A stretch of DNA of 64,000 bases from Oleiphilus messinensis (GCF_002162375.1 NZ_CP021425.1:186001-250000); one strand, 5' to 3'. Counted from the first letter of the stretch, positions 15,601 through 24,445 are shown. A program made the numbers and translations. Notes: generated by a model from the letters alone, not told the origin.

Positions 15601-17179
15601 GAGTCTGTCGGATTATTCACATCAAATCGGTTAATATAGAAGATCCCAAAAACACAAATAAGACGAACAAATATGGCTGTTCAGTTTAAACAATTAGACA
15701 GAAAAACTCCTTATTTACTACCCCCAAGCGTACAAGACTATTTGCCCGAAGATCACTTGGCCTGTTTTGTCGTTGAAATTGTCGAACAACTGGATTTAAG
15801 CGCATTCACTGATGTTTATTCTGGCAGAGGAAAAAAGCCTTATCATCCAGCCATGCTGGTCGCACTATTATTCTATGGCTATGCCACCGGCGTTTTCTCA
15901 AGCCGGAAGTTGGAGAAAGCAGCATACGATTCCATTGCTGTGCGCTACATCTGCGCAAATTCTTATCCCGATCACGACACGATTGCCACCTTTCGCAAGC
16001 GGTTTCTAAAAGAAATCGAGGGATTGTTTGTCGATATTCTACTAATCGCTGAAACGATGGGGTTACTGAAGCTGGGCACTGTAAGCCTTGACGGTACTAA
16101 AATCAAAGCCAACGCCAGCAAGCACAAGGCACTGAGCTGGGAATATGCCAACAAGCTGGAAGAGCAGCTTAAGGCGGAAGTTGTAGAACTGATGCAAAAG
16201 GCTGAAGAGGCCGACAACGCTACGCTACCTGAAGAGATGAACGTGCCTGAAGAGTTGGCGCGCCGCGAGCAGCGATTGAACACCATTGCGCAAGCCAAGA
16301 AGAAAATTCAGGCCCGCGCCAAAGAGCGCTTTGAACGTGAACAAGCCGCATATGAAGAAAAGGTGGAACGGCGCAAATGCTATGAGGAAGAGACGGGAAA
16401 AAAGCCTAGAGGGCGTCAACCTGTCGCCCCTTCTGAAGGGCCGCTGCCCAAGGATCAAGTTAATCTAACAGATGAAGAGTCGCGCATTATGCCGACACAG
16501 GGCGGCTTTGAGCAGGCTTACAACGCTCAGGCAGGTGTTGATATTGAAACGTATCTCATTGTGGAGCAGCATCTGAGTCAGTCCCCAAATGACAAACTGG
16601 AAGTCTCTTCCACGCTGGAGAATCTTGATCAGTTACCGGAGAGCCTGGGGGCGGTTCGTCAACTGCTTGCCGATACGGGTTACTTTAGCGAAGCCAATAC
16701 CGAGAAATGTGAATCGGCAGGTGTTGAGCCCTTAATACCCGAAAAACGCCATCACCACAATTTGCCGCTTAAGGAACGCTTAGCCGAAGATCAGGAAGCG
16801 CCAGAGAATCCGACAGCAGTTGCGGCGATGAAACACCGCTTGCAAACCAAGGCAGGTCGAGAGGCATACGGCCAAAGGAAGTCCACCGTAGAAACGGTCT
16901 TTGGAATAATTAAGCATGTTCTTGGTTTTCGTCAATTTTTACTGAGGGGTTTTGATTCAGTGCAGAGTGAATGGAGTTTAGTGTGTCTCGCTTGGAATCT
17001 GAAGCGAATTCATGCGTTAAAGGTGGCTTAAGGTCGTAAACAAAAGCTTTGTAGGAAGCATTTTTCGTTTCCAAAGCTATCGAAAAGCCCCGGACTTAGA
17101 TATATGCTCGATCAACTAAAATTCAACCGGCTATGTGACTGAGGATGGTTTGAGTTTTGCCAATCCGACAGACTCCTAG
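15597..17179 (+). mobile_element. IS1182-family insertion sequence with CTAG target duplication
   Basis: Terminal inverted repeats GAGTCTGTCGGATT (15601-15614) and AATCCGACAGACTC (17162-17175) are perfect over 14 bp and are flanked by CTAG on both sides (15597-15600; 17176-17179), a 4-bp target-site duplication. The element proper is 15601-17175, 1575 bp, with one transposase gene. It has split a DUF4291 gene. The intact ends and duplication indicate a recent insertion. Confidence 0.93.
15673..17031 (+). CDS. IS1182-family transposase
   Basis: The 452-residue DDE transposase has the N-terminal DUF772-type domain (PYLLPPSVQDYLPEDHLACF; HPAMLVALLFYGYATGVFSS), a first catalytic Asp in VSLDGTKIKANASKH (about residue 140), a charged coiled-coil insertion (about 155-260), and an RNase H-like core with LLADTGYFSEANTEK (second Asp) and STVETVFGIIKHVLGFRQF (catalytic Glu). 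Length and architecture are those of full IS1182 transposases, so it is probably active. Confidence 0.92.
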   Translation: MAVQFKQLDRKTPYLLPPSVQDYLPEDHLACFVVEIVEQLDLSAFTDVYSGRGKKPYHPAMLVALLFYGYATGVFSSRKLEKAAYDSIAVRYICANSYPDHDTIATFRKRFLKEIEGLFVDILLIAETMGLLKLGTVSLDGTKIKANASKHKALSWEYANKLEEQLKAEVVELMQKAEEADNATLPEEMNVPEELARREQRLNTIAQAKKKIQARAKERFEREQAAYEEKVERRKCYEEETGKKPRGRQPVAPSEGPLPKDQVNLTDEESRIMPTQGGFEQAYNAQAGVDIETYLIVEQHLSQSPNDKLEVSSTLENLDQLPESLGAVRQLLADTGYFSEANTEKCESAGVEPLIPEKRHHHNLPLKERLAEDQEAPENPTAVAAMKHRLQTKAGREAYGQRKSTVETVFGIIKHVLGFRQFLLRGFDSVQSEWSLVCLAWNLKRIHALKVA

Positions 17180-17677
17180 TGAGTGAATTTCTTTTGCAAG
17201 TTCACTTACTTCATCGATATTCTGGATCCATTTATTGACATAAAGTTGAACGGCTTCGTTGGTTAACCCAATTTGGATGGCTCTGTGACTTAGTGGATTC
17301 AAATTTAGATCGCGCTCTGGGTCCCACTGGATTCGAACTGGCGTTGAATTTTTCAACCTTAACCACTCTTCTTTATCCTGGTAGTAATAGGCTTTGTGGC
17401 TGAGTAAACTATGACCAAGGGCCCATTCAAATCCTGCTCTTGATATGTCAATGGCTAGGATGCGTTTTTGATTGTCGTCTTTTTTACCCCAGCCAGAGCG
17501 ATACATCATCCATAGGAATGAGGGCTTTATCCAGGTCATACGTCCCATTTTGAATGGTGGTGAAATAAATCTTCCATTTTCGAGAGCGCTGCTTGCTATT
17601 GAATCGCTGAATGCTTGGTACACCCTAATTGTATTTTCATCATACATAGCGCGTATTTGTCGAGTGGGGATTGCCAT
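17176..17677 (-). pseudogene. DUF4291 gene, N-terminal part, interrupted by IS1182
   Basis: From ATG 17677 (preceded by GGAGG; an upstream in-frame ATG at 17722 is less likely) the product shows the DUF4291 hallmarks RQIRAMYDENTIRVYQAF, PPFKMGRMTWIKPSFLWMM and YRSGWGKKDDNQ. At 17176 it is interrupted by the IS. Joined to 15499-15600 across the CTAG it would give a normal ~199-residue protein, typical for the family. Function of DUF4291 is unknown to me. As it stands the frame runs about 18 codons into the IS before stopping. Confidence 0.85.
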
Positions 17678-17902
17678 TTTTGATCCTCCGACGGTTTTTG
17701 AAATTGGATGAAGAAAAACCACTTAAATACAAAAGTGTGAATAGGCAATCTAATTTATCATCAATTAAATATGCGGTAGCATGTTATTGATGCTTGTTTA
17801 TAATGTGTCCAGCATCTTGGTACCAAGTTTGGGTGATGTGTTAGCCTCGCCGAACCCATATCATGTATCTTTGGTTTCTAAGTTTCCTATAACGAATCCT
17901 TT

Positions 17903-18655
17903 GTAAGCGCCGTTAAATCGACACACTTCCCCTAACTGTATTGAGCCACATTTTTTAAAGAAGATTCCAGCACGACATTCCACGGTAACAGGGCCTCAAG
18001 TTTCTCAACCGTATCCGCCTCACCGATTCGATTCAGAACATAATGGATGTAAGCAGAAGGTTCCAGTTGGTTGGCTTTAGCGGTCTCGATCAAGGAGTAG
18101 CAGGTCGCACTGGCTCTGGCACCTTGGCTTGTATCAGCAAACAGCCAAGCGCGCCGGCCTATGGCAAAAGGACGTATCGCATTTTCTGCCAATGCATTGC
18201 TGATATTGAGATAGCCTTTCTCACAATATCCTATCAGATAAGGCCACTGGTTTAAGGTGTATTCCATGGCCGTACGGGTGAGCGATCCTTTCATGACCTT
18301 GCTGACGTTTTTCTCCAGCCAGCTCTTGAATTCGTTCAGCAGTGGAACACTCATTTCCTGACGGACACGGTACCGTTCAGCCTCTTTTCGATCCTGTATC
18401 TCGCGCTCTATTGCGTAGAGCTTTCGAATGTAACTCAGTGCCATGTCGGCCTTGCTGACTTTGCCTTTTTTAGTTTTGCTGCTATTCGGTGCACCCTTGA
18501 TGGCTTCAATATACTTACGTCTGGCGTGATCCCAACAGCCAATACGAGTAATATCGTTTTCACGACATACTTTGGCATAACCTGCATACCCATCGGCTTG
18601 CAAGGTGCCCGTAAACCCTTCCAGCAGGCGAACAGGAACATTCCCCGAAAAACGA
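17903..18655 (-). mobile_element. IS66-family remnant
   Basis: One end is preserved: GTAAGCGCC at 17903, the typical IS66 terminus. The other end has been replaced by Y1-element copy C at 18656. Only the 3' part of tnpC remains; the tnpA and tnpB accessory genes are absent. 17723-17902, between the DUF4291 gene and this end, holds no recognisable gene. Confidence 0.75.
17932..18655 (-). pseudogene. tnpC: IS66 TnpC transposase, C-terminal fragment
   Basis: About 240 residues are in frame, from RFSGNVPVRLLEGFTGTLQA (start of the DDE core) through the aspartate motif QADGYAGY, CWDHARRKY, the ALAENAIRPFAIGRRAW glutamate motif, and the C-terminal IS66 domain ending LLPWNV. The N-terminal half is missing because copy C is joined at 18656; a nominal ATG a few codons inside copy C is not the real start. 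Non-functional. Confidence 0.85.
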
Positions 18656-19929
18656 GGACACCCACCCGTAAGTTTCAAACCTCGGATTACGGAACTTGGT
18701 ATGTCACTCAGTACGTAGCTAGCACGTATTGCAGGTAAAAGGGAAAACTATCGCGTTGAGGTGGCAAGTTTAATGCTGGAAGGGGCGTGAACGAAATATC
18801 CCGAGCGTAAAGTGCCCCCGAGTTGCTCGGTGATGCTTCAGACGAGATGAAAAAGAGGGTGTCTTAAGTCGAAAATAAACTTCGATATTTCGCCAAACCA
18901 GAAACTCGCTGGTGGCCAAGGGTCTTACTGGCGATTTTCACCCGGTCAGCATGGCCCACGAAGGTTGGAAACAATGATTCCATTTTCCCGGTGAGTTGCA
19001 TCCACTGTGCTTCGTTGATGTTCAAGCGTTTCAGGATGGGGGGGAGTGTTGTTGATATCGATCCGCGCTTGTCTTCCCGTTGAATGCGCCCGGTCCAATC
19101 AACCAGTTCCAAGTAATCTTGCAAATTAAACTGAAGTCCATCCGGTTGGTCTTTTATAGGGTTTCCGACGAAGGGGAGCAGGTAATCCGGTTGATAGGGT
19201 GAGTCTGATTTTGCTGCTCTAATTCGCTTTTGAACGGAGGTGTGATCCGATGATTCTGGTGAATTGGCCATGCCTGCTCGGATCGGGTTCAGGTCGACGT
19301 AGGCAAGACAGGCTGCTATAGCTTGTTCATCCAGAAGTGCCTGGCATTTGAAGCGGCCTTCCCAGAATCGCCCGGTGCATTGGTCTTCCTGATTGGCTGC
19401 TCGTGCAATCGGCTCATTTAATGACCGCATGAACCAGCTGATATCCTGTAGTCGCGCTCGCCATAATTTAGCCAGAGTAGTGATTTGATTGAGCTCACAT
19501 TCGAGCAGTGTATCGCCCTTTAGAAAACGTTTAGAGACCGTTGTTCCGGCAAAAATACAGTGCCAACGTTCAATAACGTCTCTTGTACTCCAGTTTTCGG
19601 CTTTTGCTTCGTTAATACGGAGCACCGTATGGGTGTGGTTTGACATCACAGCAAAGGCACAGACATCAATAGCAAAGGTGCGTGCCAAGAGGATCAAACG
19701 ATCCTCGACCCACTGTCTACGGTGTTCATAGCTTTTACCAGTGTACTGATCAATACCGCAGAGGAAACTGCGTCGTACGCAGCGGGAAATGCAGTGGTAG
19801 TAGGGCGTTGCATCGAGAGAAATTTGTGCTTTCCTTGGTTTTGGCATGTCTTCAGATCCTTTGAAGAGTGGCAGTTCTGTTTGAATATACAGTAATTTTA
19901 GAGTGGGTCAATATTTCGAGTGGGTGTCC
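18656..19929 (-). mobile_element. Y1-transposase element, copy C
   Basis: It runs from GGACACCCACCCG (18656) to CGAGTGGGTGTCC (19929), 1274 bp, with the type-2 3' region like copy B. The left flank is broken IS66 and the right flank a toxin-gene tail. Those two sequences were never adjacent in one gene, so this copy also marks a deletion or recombination junction rather than a simple insertion. Confidence 0.75.
18864..19847 (-). CDS. Y1 (HUH) transposase, RAYT/IS200-like, copy C
   Basis: Intact 327 codons. Diagnostic differences are AIAACLAYVD (Ile177), GNPIKD, LKRLN and GKMESL near the C-terminus, plus synonymous changes near its start (for example CAGAGGAAACTGCGTCGTAC on the plus strand). 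The last two amino-acid variants recur only in copy D. Confidence 0.9.
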   Translation of the reverse strand: MPKPRKAQISLDATPYYHCISRCVRRSFLCGIDQYTGKSYEHRRQWVEDRLILLARTFAIDVCAFAVMSNHTHTVLRINEAKAENWSTRDVIERWHCIFAGTTVSKRFLKGDTLLECELNQITTLAKLWRARLQDISWFMRSLNEPIARAANQEDQCTGRFWEGRFKCQALLDEQAIAACLAYVDLNPIRAGMANSPESSDHTSVQKRIRAAKSDSPYQPDYLLPFVGNPIKDQPDGLQFNLQDYLELVDWTGRIQREDKRGSISTTLPPILKRLNINEAQWMQLTGKMESLFPTFVGHADRVKIASKTLGHQRVSGLAKYRSLFST

Positions 19930-19938
19930 TGTTAAATC

Positions 19939-20001
19939 GTTAATGGAGGTATAAATGGGTTTAAGCTTGATGTAACAGTTTTGAATCCTCCAGGAATGTG
20001 A
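19939..20001 (+). pseudogene. tail of a lost toxin or Rhs gene
   Basis: Directly after copy C one frame reads VNGGINGFKLDVTVLNPPGM and then TGA (19999-20001), 10 bases before the SUKH immunity gene. Spacing and composition match the toxin-immunity order seen at 14990/15005, so I read it as the last ~20 codons of a toxin whose body was removed when copy C arrived. Too short for a family call. Confidence 0.45.
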
Positions 20002-20011
20002 CTAAACAAAA

Positions 20012-20542
20012 ATGAGTAATATTGAAAATCTAAAACACATATTGAATCCTCCTCTGGATCCATTGGAAACAGATACAGACTGGGATCCGGTGGAAAATCA
20101 ACTAGGGATTAAGCTTCCTCAAGACTATAAAGACTTTATTACTAGTTACGGTACAGGTTCGGTCGATAGTTTTTTATGGATTTTTAATCCCTTTTCTAAA
20201 AACCAAAATATAAACTTATTTAAGTGTTTGGAAACTTATAGAGAAGTTTTTGAATATCTTGATAAAAATACAAGTGAAATTGCTATATTTTCGTTATTTC
20301 CCGCTGCACGTGGGTTATTACCCTTTGCCGCGACTGACAATGGTGATGTTTTATTTTGGTTAGTTGACGGTGATCCCGAAAACTGGTCGATTGTCATAAA
20401 TGATGCTCGGCAAGATGAGTATGAAAAATTTGATGTGTCTTTGGTGGCGTTTCTAACCGATATTCTGTCCAATAAGCTAAAAAGTGATGTCCTACCCGTT
20501 GGTTTTCCGACAGAAAATCCATCTTTTAGATCAATTTGTTGA
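20012..20542 (+). CDS. SMI1/KNR4 (SUKH) family immunity protein
   Basis: The 176-residue protein has the SUKH core: an N-terminal helix with WDPVENQLGIKLPQDYKDFI, then the SYGTGSVDSFLWIFNPF turn, a middle segment with LLPFAATDNGDVLFWLVDGD, and a C-terminal strand/helix with DEYEKFDVSLVAFLTDIL. SUKH proteins bind and neutralise diverse nuclease and deaminase toxins of contact-dependent systems. The cognate toxin is represented only by the tail upstream. The gene ends 28 bases before copy D. Confidence 0.88.
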   Translation: MSNIENLKHILNPPLDPLETDTDWDPVENQLGIKLPQDYKDFITSYGTGSVDSFLWIFNPFSKNQNINLFKCLETYREVFEYLDKNTSEIAIFSLFPAARGLLPFAATDNGDVLFWLVDGDPENWSIVINDARQDEYEKFDVSLVAFLTDILSNKLKSDVLPVGFPTENPSFRSIC

Positions 20543-20570
20543 CATTCACTTTTTAAAGATATTTTATGAA

Positions 20571-21824
20571 GACACCCACTCGTCAGTTTCAAACGGTAGT
20601 TTACGCAATTAGGTATTTCACTCAGCGCTGAGCGGCCGCAAATTGCGGGTAAAAGAAAAACTATCGCGGTGATGTGGAAAGAATAGTACTGGAAGGGGCG
20701 TGAACGGTAAATTTCGAGCGTAAAGAGTCCCCGAGTTGCTCGGTGATGCTTCAGACGAGATGAAAAAGAGGGTGTCTTAAGTCGAAAATAAACTTCGATA
20801 TTTCGCCAAACCAGAAACTCGCTGGTGGCCAAGGGTCTTACTGGCGATTTTCACCCGGTCAGCATGGCCCACGAAGGTTGGAAACAATGATTCCATTTTC
20901 CCGGTGAGTTGCATCCACTGTGCTTCGTTGATGTTCAAGCGTTTCAGGATGGGGGGGAGTGTTGTTGATATCGATCCGCGCTTGTCTTCCCGTTGAATGC
21001 GCCCGGTCCAATCAACCAGTTCCAAGTAGTCTTGCAAATTAAACTGAAGTCCATCCGGCTGGTCTTTTCTAGGGTTTCCGACGAAGGGGAGCAGGTAATC
21101 CGGTTGATAGGGTGAGTCTGATTTTGCTGCTCTAATTCGCTTTTGAACGGAGGTGTGATCCGATGATTCTGGTGAATTGGCCATGCCTGCTCGGATCGGG
21201 TTCAGATCGACATAGGCAAGACAGGCCGCTACAGCTTGTTCATCCAGTAGTGCCTGGCATTTGAAGCGGCCTTCCCAGAATCGCCCGGTGCATTGGTCTT
21301 CCTGATTGGCTGCTCGTGCAATCGGCTCATTTAATGACCGCATGAACCAGCTGATATCCTGTAGTCGCGCTCGCCATAACTTAGCCAGAGTAGTGATTTG
21401 ATTGAGCTCACATTCGAGCAGTGTATCGCCCTTTAGAAAACGTTTAGAGACCGTTGTTCCGGCAAAAATACAGTGCCAACGTTCAATAACGTCTCTTGTA
21501 CTCCAGTTTTCGGCTTTTGCTTCGTTAATACGGAGCACCGTATGGGTGTGGTTTGACATCACAGCAAAGGCACAGACATCAATAGCAAAGGTGCGTGCCA
21601 AGTGGATCAAACGATCCTCGACCCACTGTCTACGGTGTTCATAGCTTTTACCAGTGTACTGATCAATACCACAAAGGAAACTGCGACGTACGCAGCGGGA
21701 AATGCAATGGTAGTAGGGCGTTGCATCGAGAGAAATTTGTGCTTTCCTTGGTTTTGGCATGTCTTCAGATCCTTTGAAGAGTGACAGTTCTGTTTGAATA
21801 TACAGTGATTTTAGAGTGGGGTCC
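20571..21824 (-). mobile_element. Y1-transposase element, copy D (one end degraded)
   Basis: The left end is GACACCCACTCG (20571), lacking the first G. The right end is shortened to GAGTGGGGTCC (21824), having lost about 18 bases including the inner half of the inverted repeat. The 3' region is type 1 like copy A, and the external left flank TTTTATG also resembles that of A. Loss of an end probably makes this copy immobile. Confidence 0.75.
20777..21760 (-). CDS. Y1 (HUH) transposase, RAYT/IS200-like, copy D (mosaic)
   Basis: Intact 327 codons. The N-terminal two thirds carry the copy-B signature (LIHLARTF, GNPRKD, and on the plus strand GGCTGGTCTTTTCTAGGG). The C-terminal third carries the copy-C signature (LKRLN, GKMESL; AAACAATGATTCCATTTTCC on the plus strand). 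The sequence beyond the stop follows copy A. This is the pattern expected from gene conversion or recombination among the copies. Confidence 0.9.
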   Translation of the reverse strand: MPKPRKAQISLDATPYYHCISRCVRRSFLCGIDQYTGKSYEHRRQWVEDRLIHLARTFAIDVCAFAVMSNHTHTVLRINEAKAENWSTRDVIERWHCIFAGTTVSKRFLKGDTLLECELNQITTLAKLWRARLQDISWFMRSLNEPIARAANQEDQCTGRFWEGRFKCQALLDEQAVAACLAYVDLNPIRAGMANSPESSDHTSVQKRIRAAKSDSPYQPDYLLPFVGNPRKDQPDGLQFNLQDYLELVDWTGRIQREDKRGSISTTLPPILKRLNINEAQWMQLTGKMESLFPTFVGHADRVKIASKTLGHQRVSGLAKYRSLFST

Positions 21825-21830
21825 TGTTAA

Positions 21831-21914
21831 ATTTTGCAAGTGCCTGGGAAAACCATTTTCCGCGCAGAGATCGCTAGGCGTTTTGGTCTGAACGATAACT
21901 CCAACACCGGTTAA
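21831..21914 (+). pseudogene. gene tail left after copy D
   Basis: From the end of copy D one frame reads ILQVPGKTIFRAEIARRFGL, then DNSNTG and TAA (21912-21914). It is coding-like, with a basic helix, and sits where the other cassettes keep toxin tails, but no immunity gene follows. 21915-22173 holds no recognisable gene beyond the leader of the next one. Confidence 0.35.
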
Positions 21915-22173
21915 AAGTTTCTTAACCCGATTGCTCTATTCTGATTTACTGAGTCACTTTAGATTCATTATTCGCTTGGTTGAGGTCATTTGATTTCTAC
22001 CTTTTGTTCAGCCGTATATCCTCTGGGAAAACCTCAATTAATATTTTAGCACATAGACTATACTGATCTTTTTAGCAGAAATGAAACGCAAATTTTTCTT
22101 TCTTTATTACGTGTAGAAACGGCCGATTGCGTGGCAGAAGTGAATTTTTGGATTAGTAAATTAGGGGATATCT

Positions 22174-23220
22174 ATGAATGGAATGTGCTTGAGGGACTAT
22201 TGGAGCAATCCTTTGAAGATGATGTGTGTAGTCGTTTTGTTTGTCTGTGTAATCATTACACAGAAGTTGTGGGCAAATGACTGCGAGTCCAGGCAGTACA
22301 CAGAGTCAGAGCGTAAGGTCGCAGATGCCTATATTGCCTATTATGGTCGCCCTGCTGATTTTGAGGGATTAAAGTATTGGTCTGAGATATTGGAGCAAGA
22401 AGGTGGTGATATTAGTCGCATCATTCAAGCTTTCGGTAATTCTGAAGAGTTTGATGCGGCATTTGGAGATTTATCGAATGAAGAATTGATTAAGAATTTA
22501 TTTAGACAAATGTTTGGCCGTGACCCGGATGACGCTGGGTTAGCATTCTATCTGGAAGAGCTTGAGAGCGGGCGAAGAACTCTCCAAAGTATAACTCTTG
22601 ATGTACTAAATGGTGCGCAAAACAAAGACCTGCAGGTAGTGGAAAATCGTTTTGAGCTAGCATCGTTTTATACGAACTTGGTAGAACAACATGCTGAAAT
22701 AGAATACTCAAGTCAGATAACGGATAATCTGCTGGATACTGTTACTTATTCGAAACACCATCAATTAACATGTTTGGCTTTATATATGTACTACGGATTA
22801 ATACCTTCTGAACCGTATATCGCGCTATTGGATCTGGAGCCAGATAACAATTTTTATATTACCGCTCCTGAGATATCTCCTGCCATCGTATATTCCGGGA
22901 TAGTTGGAACGATTACCTACCCCAATGATAATGAAGACTATTTACTATTAAATACTAAAGATTCAGAAGAGCCAATACCTGTATTATTTCGGCTAGATAC
23001 TGTGACCTCTCAAACTGTTGGTGATCTAGATCTTGAAGTTCTAGATGAGTCATTGAATCAGGTCGGCTTGTCGCAAAACAAGAATACCTCACTAGGTGCC
23101 GAGCAAATATCAATTGATTTGCTCCCAAACTCAGTCTATTACGTCCGAGTATATCAGTTTGGAAACATAGATGGCCGACCTTCAATAAGGTACGATTTGA
23201 CAATTATACTACAAGAATAA
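22174..23220 (+). CDS. exported DUF4214-domain protein
   Basis: The 348-residue protein has an N-terminal hydrophobic segment (residues about 16-32, MMCVVVLFVCVIITQKLWA), either signal peptide or anchor. Two DUF4214-type units follow (about 42-100 and 98-150) with the typical AYIAYYGRPADFEGLKYWSE and LFRQMFGRDPDDAGLAFYLE motifs. The C-terminal beta domain (about 225-348) contains NDNEDYLLLNT and SVYYVRVYQFG, like the PPC/pre-peptidase C-terminal fold of secreted enzymes. DUF4214 repeats occur in surface-layer and secreted adhesive proteins. No catalytic domain was seen. AGGGGATAT precedes the ATG. Confidence 0.8.
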   Translation: MNGMCLRDYWSNPLKMMCVVVLFVCVIITQKLWANDCESRQYTESERKVADAYIAYYGRPADFEGLKYWSEILEQEGGDISRIIQAFGNSEEFDAAFGDLSNEELIKNLFRQMFGRDPDDAGLAFYLEELESGRRTLQSITLDVLNGAQNKDLQVVENRFELASFYTNLVEQHAEIEYSSQITDNLLDTVTYSKHHQLTCLALYMYYGLIPSEPYIALLDLEPDNNFYITAPEISPAIVYSGIVGTITYPNDNEDYLLLNTKDSEEPIPVLFRLDTVTSQTVGDLDLEVLDESLNQVGLSQNKNTSLGAEQISIDLLPNSVYYVRVYQFGNIDGRPSIRYDLTIILQE

Positions 23221-23439
23221 TTAGGTCTAGATATTGGGTAGAGTAACACTTTCGGATGAAATACTGATAAAGTTTGCACCGCACTCGTTATCCGTTCGTA
23301 CTGAGGCAGAGTTGGAAAGCAGGTTGGCAGTGGCCACGATATGGGCAGAATGTCTGTCGTTATTAGCCGACAGACTGCTCTCCCTATATGATCTTTGGGG
23401 CTGATATAGCCAAGCAATAAGCCCTCTTATTTGAGGATT

Positions 23440-23740
23440 TCGACAAAAAATGTCGACGAATTGTCCGGAATCCGTCCGATAAATTGATTCGAATGACATG
23501 TCATGCGAAAGCAAAGCCGGAATTTGTGACGACGCAAAGTTCGGAACTTCCTTCCTCAATACTCTTATAAATATCTTTAAGTCAATTAGTTATAGCTCAT
23601 CTTAGACGATTTGCTCATTTCTTGAAAATGTAAAGTCGACGACATGCTCGGAAAACATTTTATGATATTCTATCTTATTGAAAGTATTGGATAAAACATC
23701 TTTGGATACTCAAATGTCGAAGAAAAAGCTGGAAAAATAG
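23440..23740 (+). repeat. cluster of diverged repeats with GTCGACGA...CGGAA motifs, right copy
   Basis: Within the gene-free stretch 23221-24040, related units occur at about 23450 (GTCGACGAATTGTCCGGAA), 23526 (GTGACGACGCAAAGTTCGGA), 23635 (GTCGACGACATGCTCGGAAA) and 23717 (GTCGAAGAAAAAGCTGGAAA). The stretch 23502-23651 aligns with 10390-10540 with identical internal spacing (109 bases between the two main motifs). I see no gene in 23221-24040. It could be an old repeat family or the eroded ends of a larger element. Confidence 0.45.
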
Positions 23741-24040
23741 GCATTTCGAATAACAGCTAATTTCATAACTTTATGATTTAAAAGGAGTGAAATTGAAATA
23801 GATTAAAAAGTGAGCAAAAATTGCTTGGCTAGAAAAAGAAGCGCATACTGAAATTGTCGTTGTTACACAGCCTCTGGCTGGAGGCAATGCAATGAGCTTA
23901 CATACTCATGACCTTTATTCACCGTTTGTTTCCTCTAAACTTTAGGATAGAGAGAAAGAAACAACGTATTCGAGAGCGGATCAAATATTGTTGGGGCTCA
24001 AATAACGATAACCTGACCTGCACTCTACTGAGTAGCTAAA

Positions 24041-24442
24041 TTAGATAGCTCTTACTTCATTTAATAGCTCAGGATGACGATCTAAAACTTTCAGCAGTTT
24101 AATCAATGACAGAGGAGGTTTCGTTTTGCCAGTCTCATACCGAGAGAAAGCATTTACTCCTCCTCCAAATATTTCCGCTGCTTGTTTTTGATCTAAGTGC
24201 AGTTTTTTTCTGACCTCAGAAATATAAGACGGATCAATAATAGATGCGTTAACTTGTTGATTAAAGTGTCTTATTTGGTCTCCATACATTTTCGCTTCAT
24301 CTCGATCAAGAATAAACTCAGAGCACGCAGGGCAAAACTCCCCAGTTATACTGGGTATAGTCGTTGTCTCGCCTTTGTAACTGTAATTTATATCACGCGT
24401 GTCGTGTATTAAATCAGCGGCACCACAAACAGGACATTTCAT
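24041..24442 (-). CDS. mqsA: MqsA-type antitoxin
   Basis: 133 residues in two parts. The N-terminal zinc domain has cysteines C3, C6, C37 and C40 (MKCPVCG; FCPAC), the same positions as in E. coli MqsA, and binds the toxin. The C-terminal XRE helix-turn-helix (about 70-130; DQKQAAEIFGGGVNAFSRYE) binds DNA as a dimer and represses the operon. It follows mqsR by 3 bases, so toxin precedes antitoxin as in E. coli. Confidence 0.95.
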   Translation of the reverse strand: MKCPVCGAADLIHDTRDINYSYKGETTTIPSITGEFCPACSEFILDRDEAKMYGDQIRHFNQQVNASIIDPSYISEVRKKLHLDQKQAAEIFGGGVNAFSRYETGKTKPPLSLIKLLKVLDRHPELLNEVRAI

Positions 24443-24445
24443 TTC

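Noticed and set aside
10390-23740. Repeats as integron attC sites
   Set aside because: No consistent GTTRRRY/RYYYAAC core pairs and no integrase; cassettes are separated by transposases instead.
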